Assembly (NCBI GenBank): GCA_007123575.1 | Contig: SKKV01000055.1 | Location: 1-29,931 of the forward strand | Direction of reading: 5' to 3' | Origin: Wenzhouxiangella sp. | Lineage (GTDB): Bacteria; Pseudomonadota; Gammaproteobacteria; Xanthomonadales; Wenzhouxiangellaceae | DNA length: 29,931 bases | In this document: one piece after another, positions 15,276-22,998 of the stretch | How the letters are laid out: each line of letters begins with the position of its first letter | Position numbering within the stretch: the first letter of the stretch is position 1 | Notes under the pieces: model-generated | Seen by the model: only the letters and a program-made list of their open reading frames with translations | Databases searched by the model: none | Told to the model about the DNA's origin: nothing | Translations under genes and position numbers: made by a program

Positions 15276-17537
15276 ATGATGGAACGATCGAGAATTCCCC
15301 GGTTTTACAAGATGACCGTGCCTGAGCGCGTGCGAACCGTGCGCGATCGTGGCCTCCTTGGCCCTGAGGATTACCAGAACCTGCAGTCCGGTCGTCACAC
15401 CTTGTCGGTACAGCTCGCCGACAAGATGATCGAGAACGTTATCGGGGTGATGGGCCTGCCAGTGGGGCTGGGGCTGAATTTCCTGATCAACGACAAGGAC
15501 TACGTAGTCCCACTGGTGGTGGAAGAGCCATCAATCGTGGCGGCTCTGAGTTCGGCAGCCAAGCTGGTCCGCCAGGCCGGCGGCTTCAAGGTGGAGTCGC
15601 AGGAACCGCGGCTGATCGGCCAGGTGCAGATCGTCGATGTGCCCGATCCGGCCGGGGCGCGCGCCGCGCTGTTGCAGCGCAAGGCGGAGATTCTCAACCT
15701 GGCTAATAGCATGCACCCGAAAATGATCGCGCGCGGAGGCGGCGCCAAGGATATCGAGGTTTTTATTCACCCATCCCAGGGCCCTGGCGGCGATATGGTT
15801 GTGCTGCACCTGCTGGTCGATACCTGCGATGCGATGGGTGCCAACCTGGTCAACACCATGTGCGAGGGGGTCGCCTCGTTGGTTGAAAACATTGCCGAAG
15901 GGCGCGTGTTTTTGCGCATTCTCTCCAATCTGACCGACCGCGCCCTGGTCCGGGCCAGGGTACGCATCCCGACGGACCTGTTAACCGGCAAGGGCTTTGA
16001 CGGCTCCCAGGTTCGTGATGGCATTATCGTGGCTAACGATTTTGCCCGCGTCGATCCCTATCGAGCCGCCACTCACAACAAGGGCATCATGAACGGCATC
16101 GATGCGGTTTGCCTGGCTACTGGAAACGACTGGCGGGCGATTGAGGCCGGGGCTCACGCCTTTGCTGCGCGCGGCGGATGTTATACATCGTTGACCAAGT
16201 GGTCGTCGGCAGAGAACGGGGATCTGGTCGGCGAGTTGGAGATTCCGATCAAGGTCGGCACGGTCGGTGGCCCGCTGCAAACCAACCCCACGGTCGCCCT
16301 GAATATGCGTATGTTGGGCGTGCAATCTGCCCGTGAATTAGCCGAAGTGATGGGCGCGGTTGGCCTGGCCCAGACTTTCTCGGCTCTGCGCGCCCTGGTC
16401 ACGGAAGGGATTCAACAAGGCCACATGACGCTGCATGCGCGCAGCGTGGCGACCGCCGCTGGCGTGCCCCAGGAGCTGTTCGATACGGTGGTTGAACGTC
16501 TGATTGCCTCCGGCGAGATCAAGATCTGGAAAGCCGAGGAGATCATGTCCAGCGTGCGGGAGCAGAGTGCGCCCGGAAAGCGGGTCAGCGAAGCCGAAAC
16601 GCTGGAAGGCGAGGAGTTGGGCGCCGGCCACGGCAAGATCATCCTGCTGGGTGAACACTCCGTGGTCTATGGCCGCCGGGCGATTGCCGCGCCGGTGCCG
16701 CTGGCGATTCAGGCGCGCATAGAAGACACCCGTGACGGTATCGATTTGATCATCCCGCGTTGGGGGGTGGAGCAGCGTCTGGACTTCAACGCCAAGCGCC
16801 CGCCCTCATTTACCCGGTCGCTGGAAAAACTGCTGCAGGCCCTGGGCCTGGAAGGCCGCAGCATGCGCATCGAAATCTTCCCCAACGTGCCGCGTGCCAT
16901 GGGCCTGGGTGGGTCGGCGGCAATGGCGGTGGCGGTGATTCGGGCGATGAATCTTCACTACTCGCTCGGGCTGGATGATGAGCGCATCAACGAACTGGCT
17001 TTCGAGTGCGAAAAAGTTGCTCACGGAACCCCCTCTGGTCTGGATAACACCCTGGCAACTTTTGGAGAATTCACTTTGTTCCGGACCGGCGAGCATCCGC
17101 TGCGCGAAAAGCTGGCTATCAATTGCTCGTTGCCGATCGTAATCGGGATGAGCGGGGTTGAGAGTCTGACCGCCAGAACTGTCGCCCGGGTGCGACAAGC
17201 CTGGCAAAAAAACCCTGCGCTTTATGAACGAATCTTCGACGAGATGGATATCCTGGTTGGCCACGGTCTGGATGCCCTGAGATCGGCTGACTATGAGTTG
17301 CTTGGGGAGATGATGAACGTTTGCCAGGGCTTGCTGAATGGTTTGCAAGTATCCAGCTGGGAGCTGGAGGAGCTGATTCAAATCGCGCGCAATAATGGCG
17401 CTGTAGGCGCCAAGCTGACGGGTGGTGGCGGCGGTGGTTCGATTATTGCGCTGTGTCCCGAAGACAGCGCGCGAGTGGCCCGAGCCATTCGGGCAGCGGG
17501 TTATCACGCCCTGGAGGTCAACATTGGCGCATCCTGA
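15276..17537 (+). CDS. fused class II HMG-CoA reductase - mevalonate kinase
   Basis: 753 residues in one uninterrupted frame. Residues 1 to about 430 are a complete class II HMG-CoA reductase very close in layout to the Pseudomonas mevalonii enzyme. VVEEPSIVAA supplies Glu83/84, DAMGANLVNT (185-194) the nucleotide loop, ATHNKGIMNG has Lys269, GNDWRAIEAGAHA has Asp285 and GHMTLHARS has His387. About 20 residues of linker lead to a complete mevalonate kinase: GHGKIILLGEHSVVYG (451-466), PRAMGLGGSAAMAVAV (539-554), GTPSGLDNT with Asp590, and KLTGGGGGGSIIAL (713-726). The fusion would carry HMG-CoA through mevalonate to 5-phosphomevalonate. The phosphomevalonate kinase stop is 31 bases upstream; no strong ribosome site is seen. 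Class II enzymes often use NADH, but cofactor is not proven. Confidence 0.95.
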   Translation: MMERSRIPRFYKMTVPERVRTVRDRGLLGPEDYQNLQSGRHTLSVQLADKMIENVIGVMGLPVGLGLNFLINDKDYVVPLVVEEPSIVAALSSAAKLVRQAGGFKVESQEPRLIGQVQIVDVPDPAGARAALLQRKAEILNLANSMHPKMIARGGGAKDIEVFIHPSQGPGGDMVVLHLLVDTCDAMGANLVNTMCEGVASLVENIAEGRVFLRILSNLTDRALVRARVRIPTDLLTGKGFDGSQVRDGIIVANDFARVDPYRAATHNKGIMNGIDAVCLATGNDWRAIEAGAHAFAARGGCYTSLTKWSSAENGDLVGELEIPIKVGTVGGPLQTNPTVALNMRMLGVQSARELAEVMGAVGLAQTFSALRALVTEGIQQGHMTLHARSVATAAGVPQELFDTVVERLIASGEIKIWKAEEIMSSVREQSAPGKRVSEAETLEGEELGAGHGKIILLGEHSVVYGRRAIAAPVPLAIQARIEDTRDGIDLIIPRWGVEQRLDFNAKRPPSFTRSLEKLLQALGLEGRSMRIEIFPNVPRAMGLGGSAAMAVAVIRAMNLHYSLGLDDERINELAFECEKVAHGTPSGLDNTLATFGEFTLFRTGEHPLREKLAINCSLPIVIGMSGVESLTARTVARVRQAWQKNPALYERIFDEMDILVGHGLDALRSADYELLGEMMNVCQGLLNGLQVSSWELEELIQIARNNGAVGAKLTGGGGGGSIIALCPEDSARVARAIRAAGYHALEVNIGAS

Positions 17538-18135
17538 ACAGGCCGGTCCAGCGAGAATTGTTTCGTCGGATGCCGAAGCGTTGATTCTGGTCGATGAAAA
17601 TGATCGTGAGCTGGGTGTATTGTCCAAGGGTGAGTGTCACGATGGCAGGGGCATGCTGCATCGCGCCTTTTCGGTTTTTCTCTTCGACGACCAGGGGCGT
17701 TTGCTGATTCAGCAGCGTGCGTCTGGCAAGCGGCTGTGGCCCGGTTTCTGGGCCAATAGCTGCTGCTCGCATCCCCGGGCAGGAGAAACAATGGGCGAGG
17801 CCACGGCGCGGCGGATGGAGGAAGAGCTGGGCTTGGTGGCTGATCTCAAGTTCGTCTACAAATTTCGCTACCAGGCTCACTACGGTGAGATAGGCTCTGA
17901 GCATGAACTTTGCTGGGTATACCTGGGTCGGATCCAGCCGGCAGATCCGCAGCCCAATCCGGAGGAAATCGCAGCCTGGCAGTTTCTGCCATCAGCGCAG
18001 GTTGATGAGCTGGTGACCAGCCCCGATCCGGCAGTCGCCCCCTGGTTTCGCATGGAATGGCAAGCCCTGCGCCGGGAACATAGCCAATTGCTTGCCCGCT
18101 ATCTTGCGCCATCGATCAAGCCAGCTCCGGAGTAA
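17524..18135 (+). CDS. idi: type I isopentenyl-diphosphate delta-isomerase
   Basis: 203 residues. A Nudix-fold metal enzyme that interconverts IPP and DMAPP. LHRAFSVFLFDDQGRLLIQQRA is the typical opening. WANSCCSHPRAGE aligns its second Cys (81) with the catalytic Cys of E. coli Idi. ARRMEEELG is the Nudix-like helix, and GSEHELCWVYLG provides the metal-binding Glu126/Glu128. The start is TTG 17524, which lies 5 bases after a strong GGAGGT (17513-17518) inside the fusion gene and overlaps it by 14 bases. No ATG fits between that site and the conserved domain. It ends the mevalonate module and converges on the next gene. Confidence 0.94.
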   Translation: MAHPEQAGPARIVSSDAEALILVDENDRELGVLSKGECHDGRGMLHRAFSVFLFDDQGRLLIQQRASGKRLWPGFWANSCCSHPRAGETMGEATARRMEEELGLVADLKFVYKFRYQAHYGEIGSEHELCWVYLGRIQPADPQPNPEEIAAWQFLPSAQVDELVTSPDPAVAPWFRMEWQALRREHSQLLARYLAPSIKPAPE

Positions 18136-18138
18136 TCT

Positions 18139-19389
18139 TCACAAGAAGTACTTCAGCGAAGCACTGGCGCTGTAGACCGCCAGGCTCAGCGCCACAAACC
18201 AGGCCAAAAGCGCAATTTCAACAGCACGTGATCCGGGTTGGCGGAACAGCAGCCAGAGCACGAGCGGGGGAATATAGTAGCGTTGTTCAATCAACTCGGC
18301 TGGCAGCATGGCCAGCAGCGTGACCGGGAACAACCAGGCGGCGGCTTTTTCCTTCAACGGCGAAACCGCAATGCTCAGCAAGGACCAAGCCATGAGGGGG
18401 AATGCCAGCAGGCGCACGCGCCAGTCCTGATCCAGCCATCCGAGAGCGCGATTTCGGAGATGAAACTCGGGCAGGCCCAGGTTGTAGTGATGGGTGACTG
18501 CGAAACTGAACCAGTAAAGCAGCCCAAGCAGCAACAGGGCAGGGGCTATCCACCAATGGCGATGTAGCAGGAGGCCAATTCGGCCGAGGTTGGCCAGATG
18601 CAGCGGTAGCAGAGCCAGCCACAGGACCAGTAGCATGAAAAAGATCTGGCTGGGATAGATGCCACCAAGCTGGTGTGAGGCCCGGTCACCGATAGCTACG
18701 CCTCGATTGAGCACCAGAAACGCCATGAATGCCAGCAGCGGCAGCAAAAGTGGCCAGGTAGATTTCAGCGCCGGCAGGAGGGCCTGCGTGCCGTTTCGAA
18801 GTTTCTGGGCTGGGCCGACAGCGGCCGTCAACGCCGCCCCAAGGCCGGCCTGATGCATGGCCATCAGCCAGAGCAGTGCCAGCCAGAACACATTGGTCTG
18901 GCGGACCAACAGTGCGCTCAACCCCACGACAACGGCAGCCCAGAAGCGCTGACGGTCGGCCAGAGTCAATGCGGCCACCAGCACTGCCAGCGCAACCAGA
19001 TCGGTGTACAGCAGCACATAGAACGGCCAAAGCAGCGGGCAGGTCAAAAGTTGGAGCGAACGAAGCAGGGGTTGGTTGGCGCCGTGGCGTAGCCAGTACA
19101 GCCAGGCCAGCATAATGACGCTGGCGCCTAATACGGCACTGATAGCGCGCAGTGGCTGGACCTGGTCCACGCCGAGCAGAGCGGCAGGCCCGACAATGGC
19201 CAGGTGATAGCCTGGCAGGACAGTGATTTCAGGCACCCGAATGAATTCACCGGCCAGGAAAAACAGAATCTGACCGTGGTGGAAATGCTCATCGACCATG
19301 AGCTGGTCGGGCAGCAGGTACAGCGCCAAGGTTAGTACACAGGCGGTGATCAGCGCCAGCAACGCGCCAGCCTGACGCAGGCTCAGCAT
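18139..19389 (-). CDS. polytopic membrane glycosyltransferase resembling ALG10/DIE2
   Basis: 416 residues from the ATG at 19389, with roughly ten to twelve membrane segments. After the first segment comes an acidic motif, MVDEHFHHGQ (Asp33-Glu34), followed by PEITVLPGYHLA. Further on is SALLVRQTNVFW, and near the C-terminus AELIEQRYYIPPLVLWLLF. These match in order and character the landmarks of the eukaryotic ER alpha-1,2-glucosyltransferase ALG10/DIE2 as I remember them (MDE.FH, P..TTPPG, RQTN..W, EPRYFI.P). Such enzymes use polyprenyl-phosphate sugar donors. The start leaves 7 bases after the DUF4126 stop; an upstream TTG would overlap that gene. Generic GT-C membership is safer than the exact ALG10 match. 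Confidence 0.75.
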   Translation of the reverse strand: MLSLRQAGALLALITACVLTLALYLLPDQLMVDEHFHHGQILFFLAGEFIRVPEITVLPGYHLAIVGPAALLGVDQVQPLRAISAVLGASVIMLAWLYWLRHGANQPLLRSLQLLTCPLLWPFYVLLYTDLVALAVLVAALTLADRQRFWAAVVVGLSALLVRQTNVFWLALLWLMAMHQAGLGAALTAAVGPAQKLRNGTQALLPALKSTWPLLLPLLAFMAFLVLNRGVAIGDRASHQLGGIYPSQIFFMLLVLWLALLPLHLANLGRIGLLLHRHWWIAPALLLLGLLYWFSFAVTHHYNLGLPEFHLRNRALGWLDQDWRVRLLAFPLMAWSLLSIAVSPLKEKAAAWLFPVTLLAMLPAELIEQRYYIPPLVLWLLFRQPGSRAVEIALLAWFVALSLAVYSASASLKYFL

Positions 19390-19396
19390 CGCGAAA

Positions 19397-20002
19397 TCAG
19401 ACGGGACCAGGTCCGACAGGCGGACTGTTTCGCCGGCGCAGCCAACGGGCAAGCCAGACCACCGTGGCAGTCAAGGCGATGATGACAATGATCCCGAACA
19501 CGATAGGAATCAGCAGCGCCATGACAATGGTAAACAGGCTGCCTGCCGTTTCTCCGGTTGAGACCACCGGATTGGCCAGGCCGCCGCTGGATGCCGTCGA
19601 CAGGCCGCGCGCTACCACTGTTGCGCCTTGAACAATGCCGGCCGAGCCGCCGCCAAGGGTCAGGGCCGTGCCCCATTGGGCCAGGTCGTTCATTTCCGGC
19701 AACAGCGAGGCGACGATTACCGTGCCGCCGCCAATAGCTGCCGGTGTCGCCAGAATGTCAAGCAAATTGTCGACCAGGGGGATGTAGTAGGCCCCGGCCT
19801 CGAGCGCGGCCGCAATGCCGACGATGATCAGCACCGGTTCCGAGGCAAGCCAGACGAATTCCTCGCCCACATGAAGCCAGCCCATGCGCACCGACAATCC
19901 CAAGGCCAGGATGGGCAGAAAAACCCGGAGGCCGGCAGCGGCGCTTAAGGTGATACCAGCCATGACGGCTGACAGCACAGTCAGATCGGACACGCTTTCC
20001 AT
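19397..20002 (-). CDS. DUF4126 family membrane protein
   Basis: 201 residues, hydrophobic, with about four to five membrane segments. It opens with VMAGITLSAAAGLRVFLPILALGLSVRMGW, which is characteristic of DUF4126. A middle part (PLVDNLLDILATPAAIGGG) is also typical, and it ends with a basic WLARWLRRRN tail. The family's function is unknown. It lies 43 bases after rimK and 7 bases before the ALG10-like gene, in the same direction, so it could share their transcript. No transport or catalytic motif is recognised. Confidence 0.83.
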   Translation of the reverse strand: MESVSDLTVLSAVMAGITLSAAAGLRVFLPILALGLSVRMGWLHVGEEFVWLASEPVLIIVGIAAALEAGAYYIPLVDNLLDILATPAAIGGGTVIVASLLPEMNDLAQWGTALTLGGGSAGIVQGATVVARGLSTASSGGLANPVVSTGETAGSLFTIVMALLIPIVFGIIVIIALTATVVWLARWLRRRNSPPVGPGPV

Positions 20003-20045
20003 GGGGCCATTCTACGCCGCTTCGGCTCGTAGGGGCGCGGCCACG

Positions 20046-20951
20046 CTAGCCGCTGCCGCGAGTGCGGGTTTTATCTTTGCGCGCGTTCTTTTCCAAAAAC
20101 TCGATGATCATGGCGGCCACATCCTTGCCTGTGGCCGATTCTATGCCTTCCAATCCGGGCGAGGAGTTGACTTCCATGACCAGCGGGCCGTGGTTGGAGC
20201 GCAGCAGGTCGACGCCGGCCACGTTCAGGCCCATGATTCGGGCAGAGCGCACCGCCACGGCGCGCTCCTGCGGGGTGATCTTGATCAGCGCGGCGGTGCC
20301 GCCGCGATGCAGGTTAGAGCGGAATTCACCCGGCTTGGCCTGACGCTTGATGGCCGCGACAACCTTGTCACCGATCACGAAGCAGCGGATATCGGCACCA
20401 CCGGCTTCCTTGATGTACTCCTGGACCATGATCGAGACGTTCAGGCCCATGAATGCCTCAAGAACGCTTTCGGCAGCCTTGCGGGTTTCGCACAGCACCA
20501 CGCCGATCCCCTGGGTGCCCTCGAGCAGCTTGGCGACCAGCGGCGCGCCGCCCACCATTTCGATCAGGTCGCCGATGTCATCCGGGGCGCGGGCAAAACC
20601 GGTCACCGGCAGGCCGATGCCGCGCCGGGCCAGGAGCTGCAGTGAACGCAGCTTGTCGCGCGAGCGGGTAACAGCCACTGATTCGTTGAGCGGGAAGGTG
20701 CCCATCATTTCAAACTGGCGCAGCACGGCCGTGCCGTAAAAGGTAATTGAGGCGCCAATGCGTGGGATCACCGCATCGAACGGGTCGAGCTGCTCGCCGC
20801 GGTAGTGCATGGTGGGTCGATGCGAGGCAATATTCATGTAGCAGCGCAAGGTGTCGACCACCTGCACCTCGTGGCCGCGCGCCTTTGCCGCCTCGATCAG
20901 GCGATTGGTGGAATAAATCTTGCGGCTGCGTGAAAGTATGGCGATTCGCAT
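20046..20951 (-). CDS. rimK: RimK, ATP-grasp glutamate ligase (ribosomal protein S6 modification)
   Basis: 301 residues, the standard length. It adds glutamate residues to the C-terminus of ribosomal protein S6; relatives make other peptide bonds to glutamate. It begins MRIAILSRSRKIYSTNRLIEA. The ATP-grasp core has APLVAKLLEGTQGIGVVL, IMVQEYIKEAGGADIRCFVIG, EFRSNLHRGGTA and PLVMEVNSSPGLEGIE, the last holding the metal-binding Glu and Asn. The ATG shares one base with the stop codon of the upstream RimB-like gene (TGATG). The pairing with a RimB protease supports the S6/RimK system rather than a cyanophycin- or F420-type ligase. Confidence 0.95.
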   Translation of the reverse strand: MRIAILSRSRKIYSTNRLIEAAKARGHEVQVVDTLRCYMNIASHRPTMHYRGEQLDPFDAVIPRIGASITFYGTAVLRQFEMMGTFPLNESVAVTRSRDKLRSLQLLARRGIGLPVTGFARAPDDIGDLIEMVGGAPLVAKLLEGTQGIGVVLCETRKAAESVLEAFMGLNVSIMVQEYIKEAGGADIRCFVIGDKVVAAIKRQAKPGEFRSNLHRGGTAALIKITPQERAVAVRSARIMGLNVAGVDLLRSNHGPLVMEVNSSPGLEGIESATGKDVAAMIIEFLEKNARKDKTRTRGSG

Positions 20952-21397
20952 CAGATAGTCCCTGAAAAGGTGTTAAGGCGTGGTTTGCCCTGCAGGAAGG
21001 TTCTGGCCGGGTAGACCAGGGCATGGTTTTCCATTGCCATTCGCCCCAGCAGCATGCGATAGCGCATCTTACGGCGGTCAGTCAGGGTAATATCAACCGC
21101 CCAATGCGAATGGCCAATGAGGATAGGCGTTCGGATGGTGAAGCGCTCGCTGGCCTTGCCCGAGCTGCTGCGGACCACGCGCATGCCGACCAGTCGACAC
21201 TCACAGTCAACATCAGTGCTGTTGGCGCCACGGTCCAGATGCACCCGAAACGCCACCCAATCGATGCCGTCGCGCTCAAAGCGGCGAATAGCGCTGGCGT
21301 GCAGGGCGCAGGATTTCGCGCCTGTGTCGACCCGGGCGCGCAGGCGATCGATGCCGAGCTGGGGCAGCGCAACCCACTCACAGGCACCGATGATCAT
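20951..21397 (-). CDS. RimB-like retropepsin-type protease (ATP-dependent zinc protease family)
   Basis: 148 residues from the ATG at 21397; a GTG at 21421 would add eight. The sequence starts MIIGACEWVALPQLGI and then has RARVDTGAKSCALHAS, the DTG active-site signature of retropepsin-like aspartic proteases. A C-terminal YRMLLGRMAM is the second family landmark. In Pseudomonas, RimB processes glutamylated S6 made by RimK. The 1-base overlap with rimK fits that partnership. The E2 stop codon lies 65 bases upstream on the same strand. The shorter start gives an N-terminus like other family members, but no good ribosome site decides it. Confidence 0.87.
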   Translation of the reverse strand: MIIGACEWVALPQLGIDRLRARVDTGAKSCALHASAIRRFERDGIDWVAFRVHLDRGANSTDVDCECRLVGMRVVRSSSGKASERFTIRTPILIGHSHWAVDITLTDRRKMRYRMLLGRMAMENHALVYPARTFLQGKPRLNTFSGTI

Positions 21398-21462
21398 GTT
21401 CGGGCCAATATGCGAGCTCACTGCCGCGTTTTGTCCCTGGCTCCGCTCACGATGGGGTCGAC

Positions 21463-22998
21463 TTATTCCGGCCTGGCCAAGTCTTCAAGCATGGCTTTCA
21501 GGAAGCGCGCGGCTTCGCCACCGGTGCAGGCGCGGTGATCGAAGGTCAGCGAAATCGGAACGACCCGATGCACTTCGACGCCGCCCAGCACGGGCACGAC
21601 TTCATGACGCAGCGTACCGGCGGCCACGATGGCCACGCAGGGCGGAGTGACGACCGGCGTGGCGTAGCGTCCGGCAAACTTGCCAAAATTGGACAGCACG
21701 ATCGTGTAGTCCTTGAGGTCTTCGGGCGGGATCGACCGGCTGGCGGTATTCTCGCGCAGGCGATTTATTTCCTGGCGAAGCTGCTGGCGATCAGCCTGGT
21801 TGACGTTGCGCAAGGCAGCCACGAACAGGCCGTCCGGTGTGTCCACGGCCATGCCGACGTGCATGTTCTTGTGAACCATGCGCATGTTTTTCTCGCCGTC
21901 AAACCAGGCGTTCAGGCCAGGTTCCGCCTGGGCGCCAGCCCACAGCGAGCGCAGCAGGCGAGCGGTAATATCTTCGCCCGGCCGCCAGGCGTGGATATCG
22001 GCATCGTCCATCAGGCTGGTCGGCACCACGTTGCGATGCGACTCGCTCATTACCCGAACCATTGTCCGGCGCGGTCCCCGGATCGGCTCCCAGTCGCCGG
22101 AAGGCTGGCTGGCAGCAGGCGCATTCTCAGCGTTTGCCGGCGAGGCCTGACGGGTCTCGGCTGGCGGCGGCGATGCCTCGGCCTGACGGCTCGGTTCGGG
22201 CGCTGCTTCGGGCGCTGCTTCGGGCGGGGATTGACCTTGGGCGCCAATCGGTGCCGAGCCGCGCTCGGCGGCTTCCTTGACGTCGCGAAGGGTGACCACG
22301 CCGTCAGCACCGGATGGCTGGACCTTGCTGATGTCAACCCTCAGTTTGCGCGCAATGGCGCGTACGGCAGGCGTGACCTTGACGCCACCAACCGTGCTGG
22401 TGCGCTCACTAAGCACTTCGTTCGAACTTTGTACGTTGCCGACGACGGTACCGGTGTCTTCGCGCGCGTCGCTGTCTGCCTTTTGCGGTTCTGGTTTCGG
22501 TTCTGGCTCCGGCTTCGACTCAGACTCGGGTTCCGGCTCAGGTTCTCGCTTTGGTTCGGGTTCTGGTTCCGATTGGGCCTGATCGAACGGAATATCCGTA
22601 TGTCGCCGCTGGGGATTCCAGTCTGGCGTTGATTCCGGTGCGATTGCGTCGGCTTCGGTTGATTCGGGCGCGCCTGATTCCGGCTCAGCGGCCTGGGGGG
22701 CAGCAGTTTCGCTGTCAGCCCCGGTGTCTTCGCTATCGTCTTCTCCGCTGTGGTCTTCTTCGCCCTCGACCTGGAATTCGCACAGCGGCGCGCCGGTCTG
22801 GATGACGTCTCCGGCCTGACCGTGCAGTTTGACGATGCGACCGGTGTAGGGGCTGGGCACCTCGACGACTGCCTTGGCCGTTTCCATTGACACCATGGGC
22901 TGGTCGAGCGTGACGGTGTCACCCTCTTTGACCAGCCATTCGACGATTTCGGCATCCGGCAAACCTTCACCGAGATCCGGCAGATTGAAAACTTTCAT
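21463..22998 (-). CDS. 2-oxoacid dehydrogenase E2 (dihydrolipoyl acyltransferase)
   Basis: 511 residues. One lipoyl domain (1-78, METAKAVVE with Lys42) is followed by a long acidic linker with a Glu-Pro repeat (143-172). The peripheral-subunit-binding domain is at about 207-245 (VTPAVRAIARKLRVDISKVQPSG), then an Ala/Pro linker, then the catalytic domain (about 300-511). The catalytic region reads DHRACTGGEAARFL. The His and Arg of the usual DHRxxDG are present but the Asp position is Thr492. E2 forms the complex core and transfers the acyl group to CoA. It overlaps E1-beta by 4 bases (ATGA) and has a GGAGGT site. A branched-chain complex is likely, but pyruvate is possible. No E3 gene is present. 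Confidence 0.93.
   Translation of the reverse strand: MKVFNLPDLGEGLPDAEIVEWLVKEGDTVTLDQPMVSMETAKAVVEVPSPYTGRIVKLHGQAGDVIQTGAPLCEFQVEGEEDHSGEDDSEDTGADSETAAPQAAEPESGAPESTEADAIAPESTPDWNPQRRHTDIPFDQAQSEPEPEPKREPEPEPESESKPEPEPKPEPQKADSDAREDTGTVVGNVQSSNEVLSERTSTVGGVKVTPAVRAIARKLRVDISKVQPSGADGVVTLRDVKEAAERGSAPIGAQGQSPPEAAPEAAPEPSRQAEASPPPAETRQASPANAENAPAASQPSGDWEPIRGPRRTMVRVMSESHRNVVPTSLMDDADIHAWRPGEDITARLLRSLWAGAQAEPGLNAWFDGEKNMRMVHKNMHVGMAVDTPDGLFVAALRNVNQADRQQLRQEINRLRENTASRSIPPEDLKDYTIVLSNFGKFAGRYATPVVTPPCVAIVAAGTLRHEVVPVLGGVEVHRVVPISLTFDHRACTGGEAARFLKAMLEDLARPE

Noticed and set aside
21535..22632. Plus-strand open frame of 365 codons opposite the E2 gene
   Set aside because: Its Arg/Leu/Phe repeats are the complement of the E2 Glu-Pro linker. 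There is no independent evidence that it is coding.
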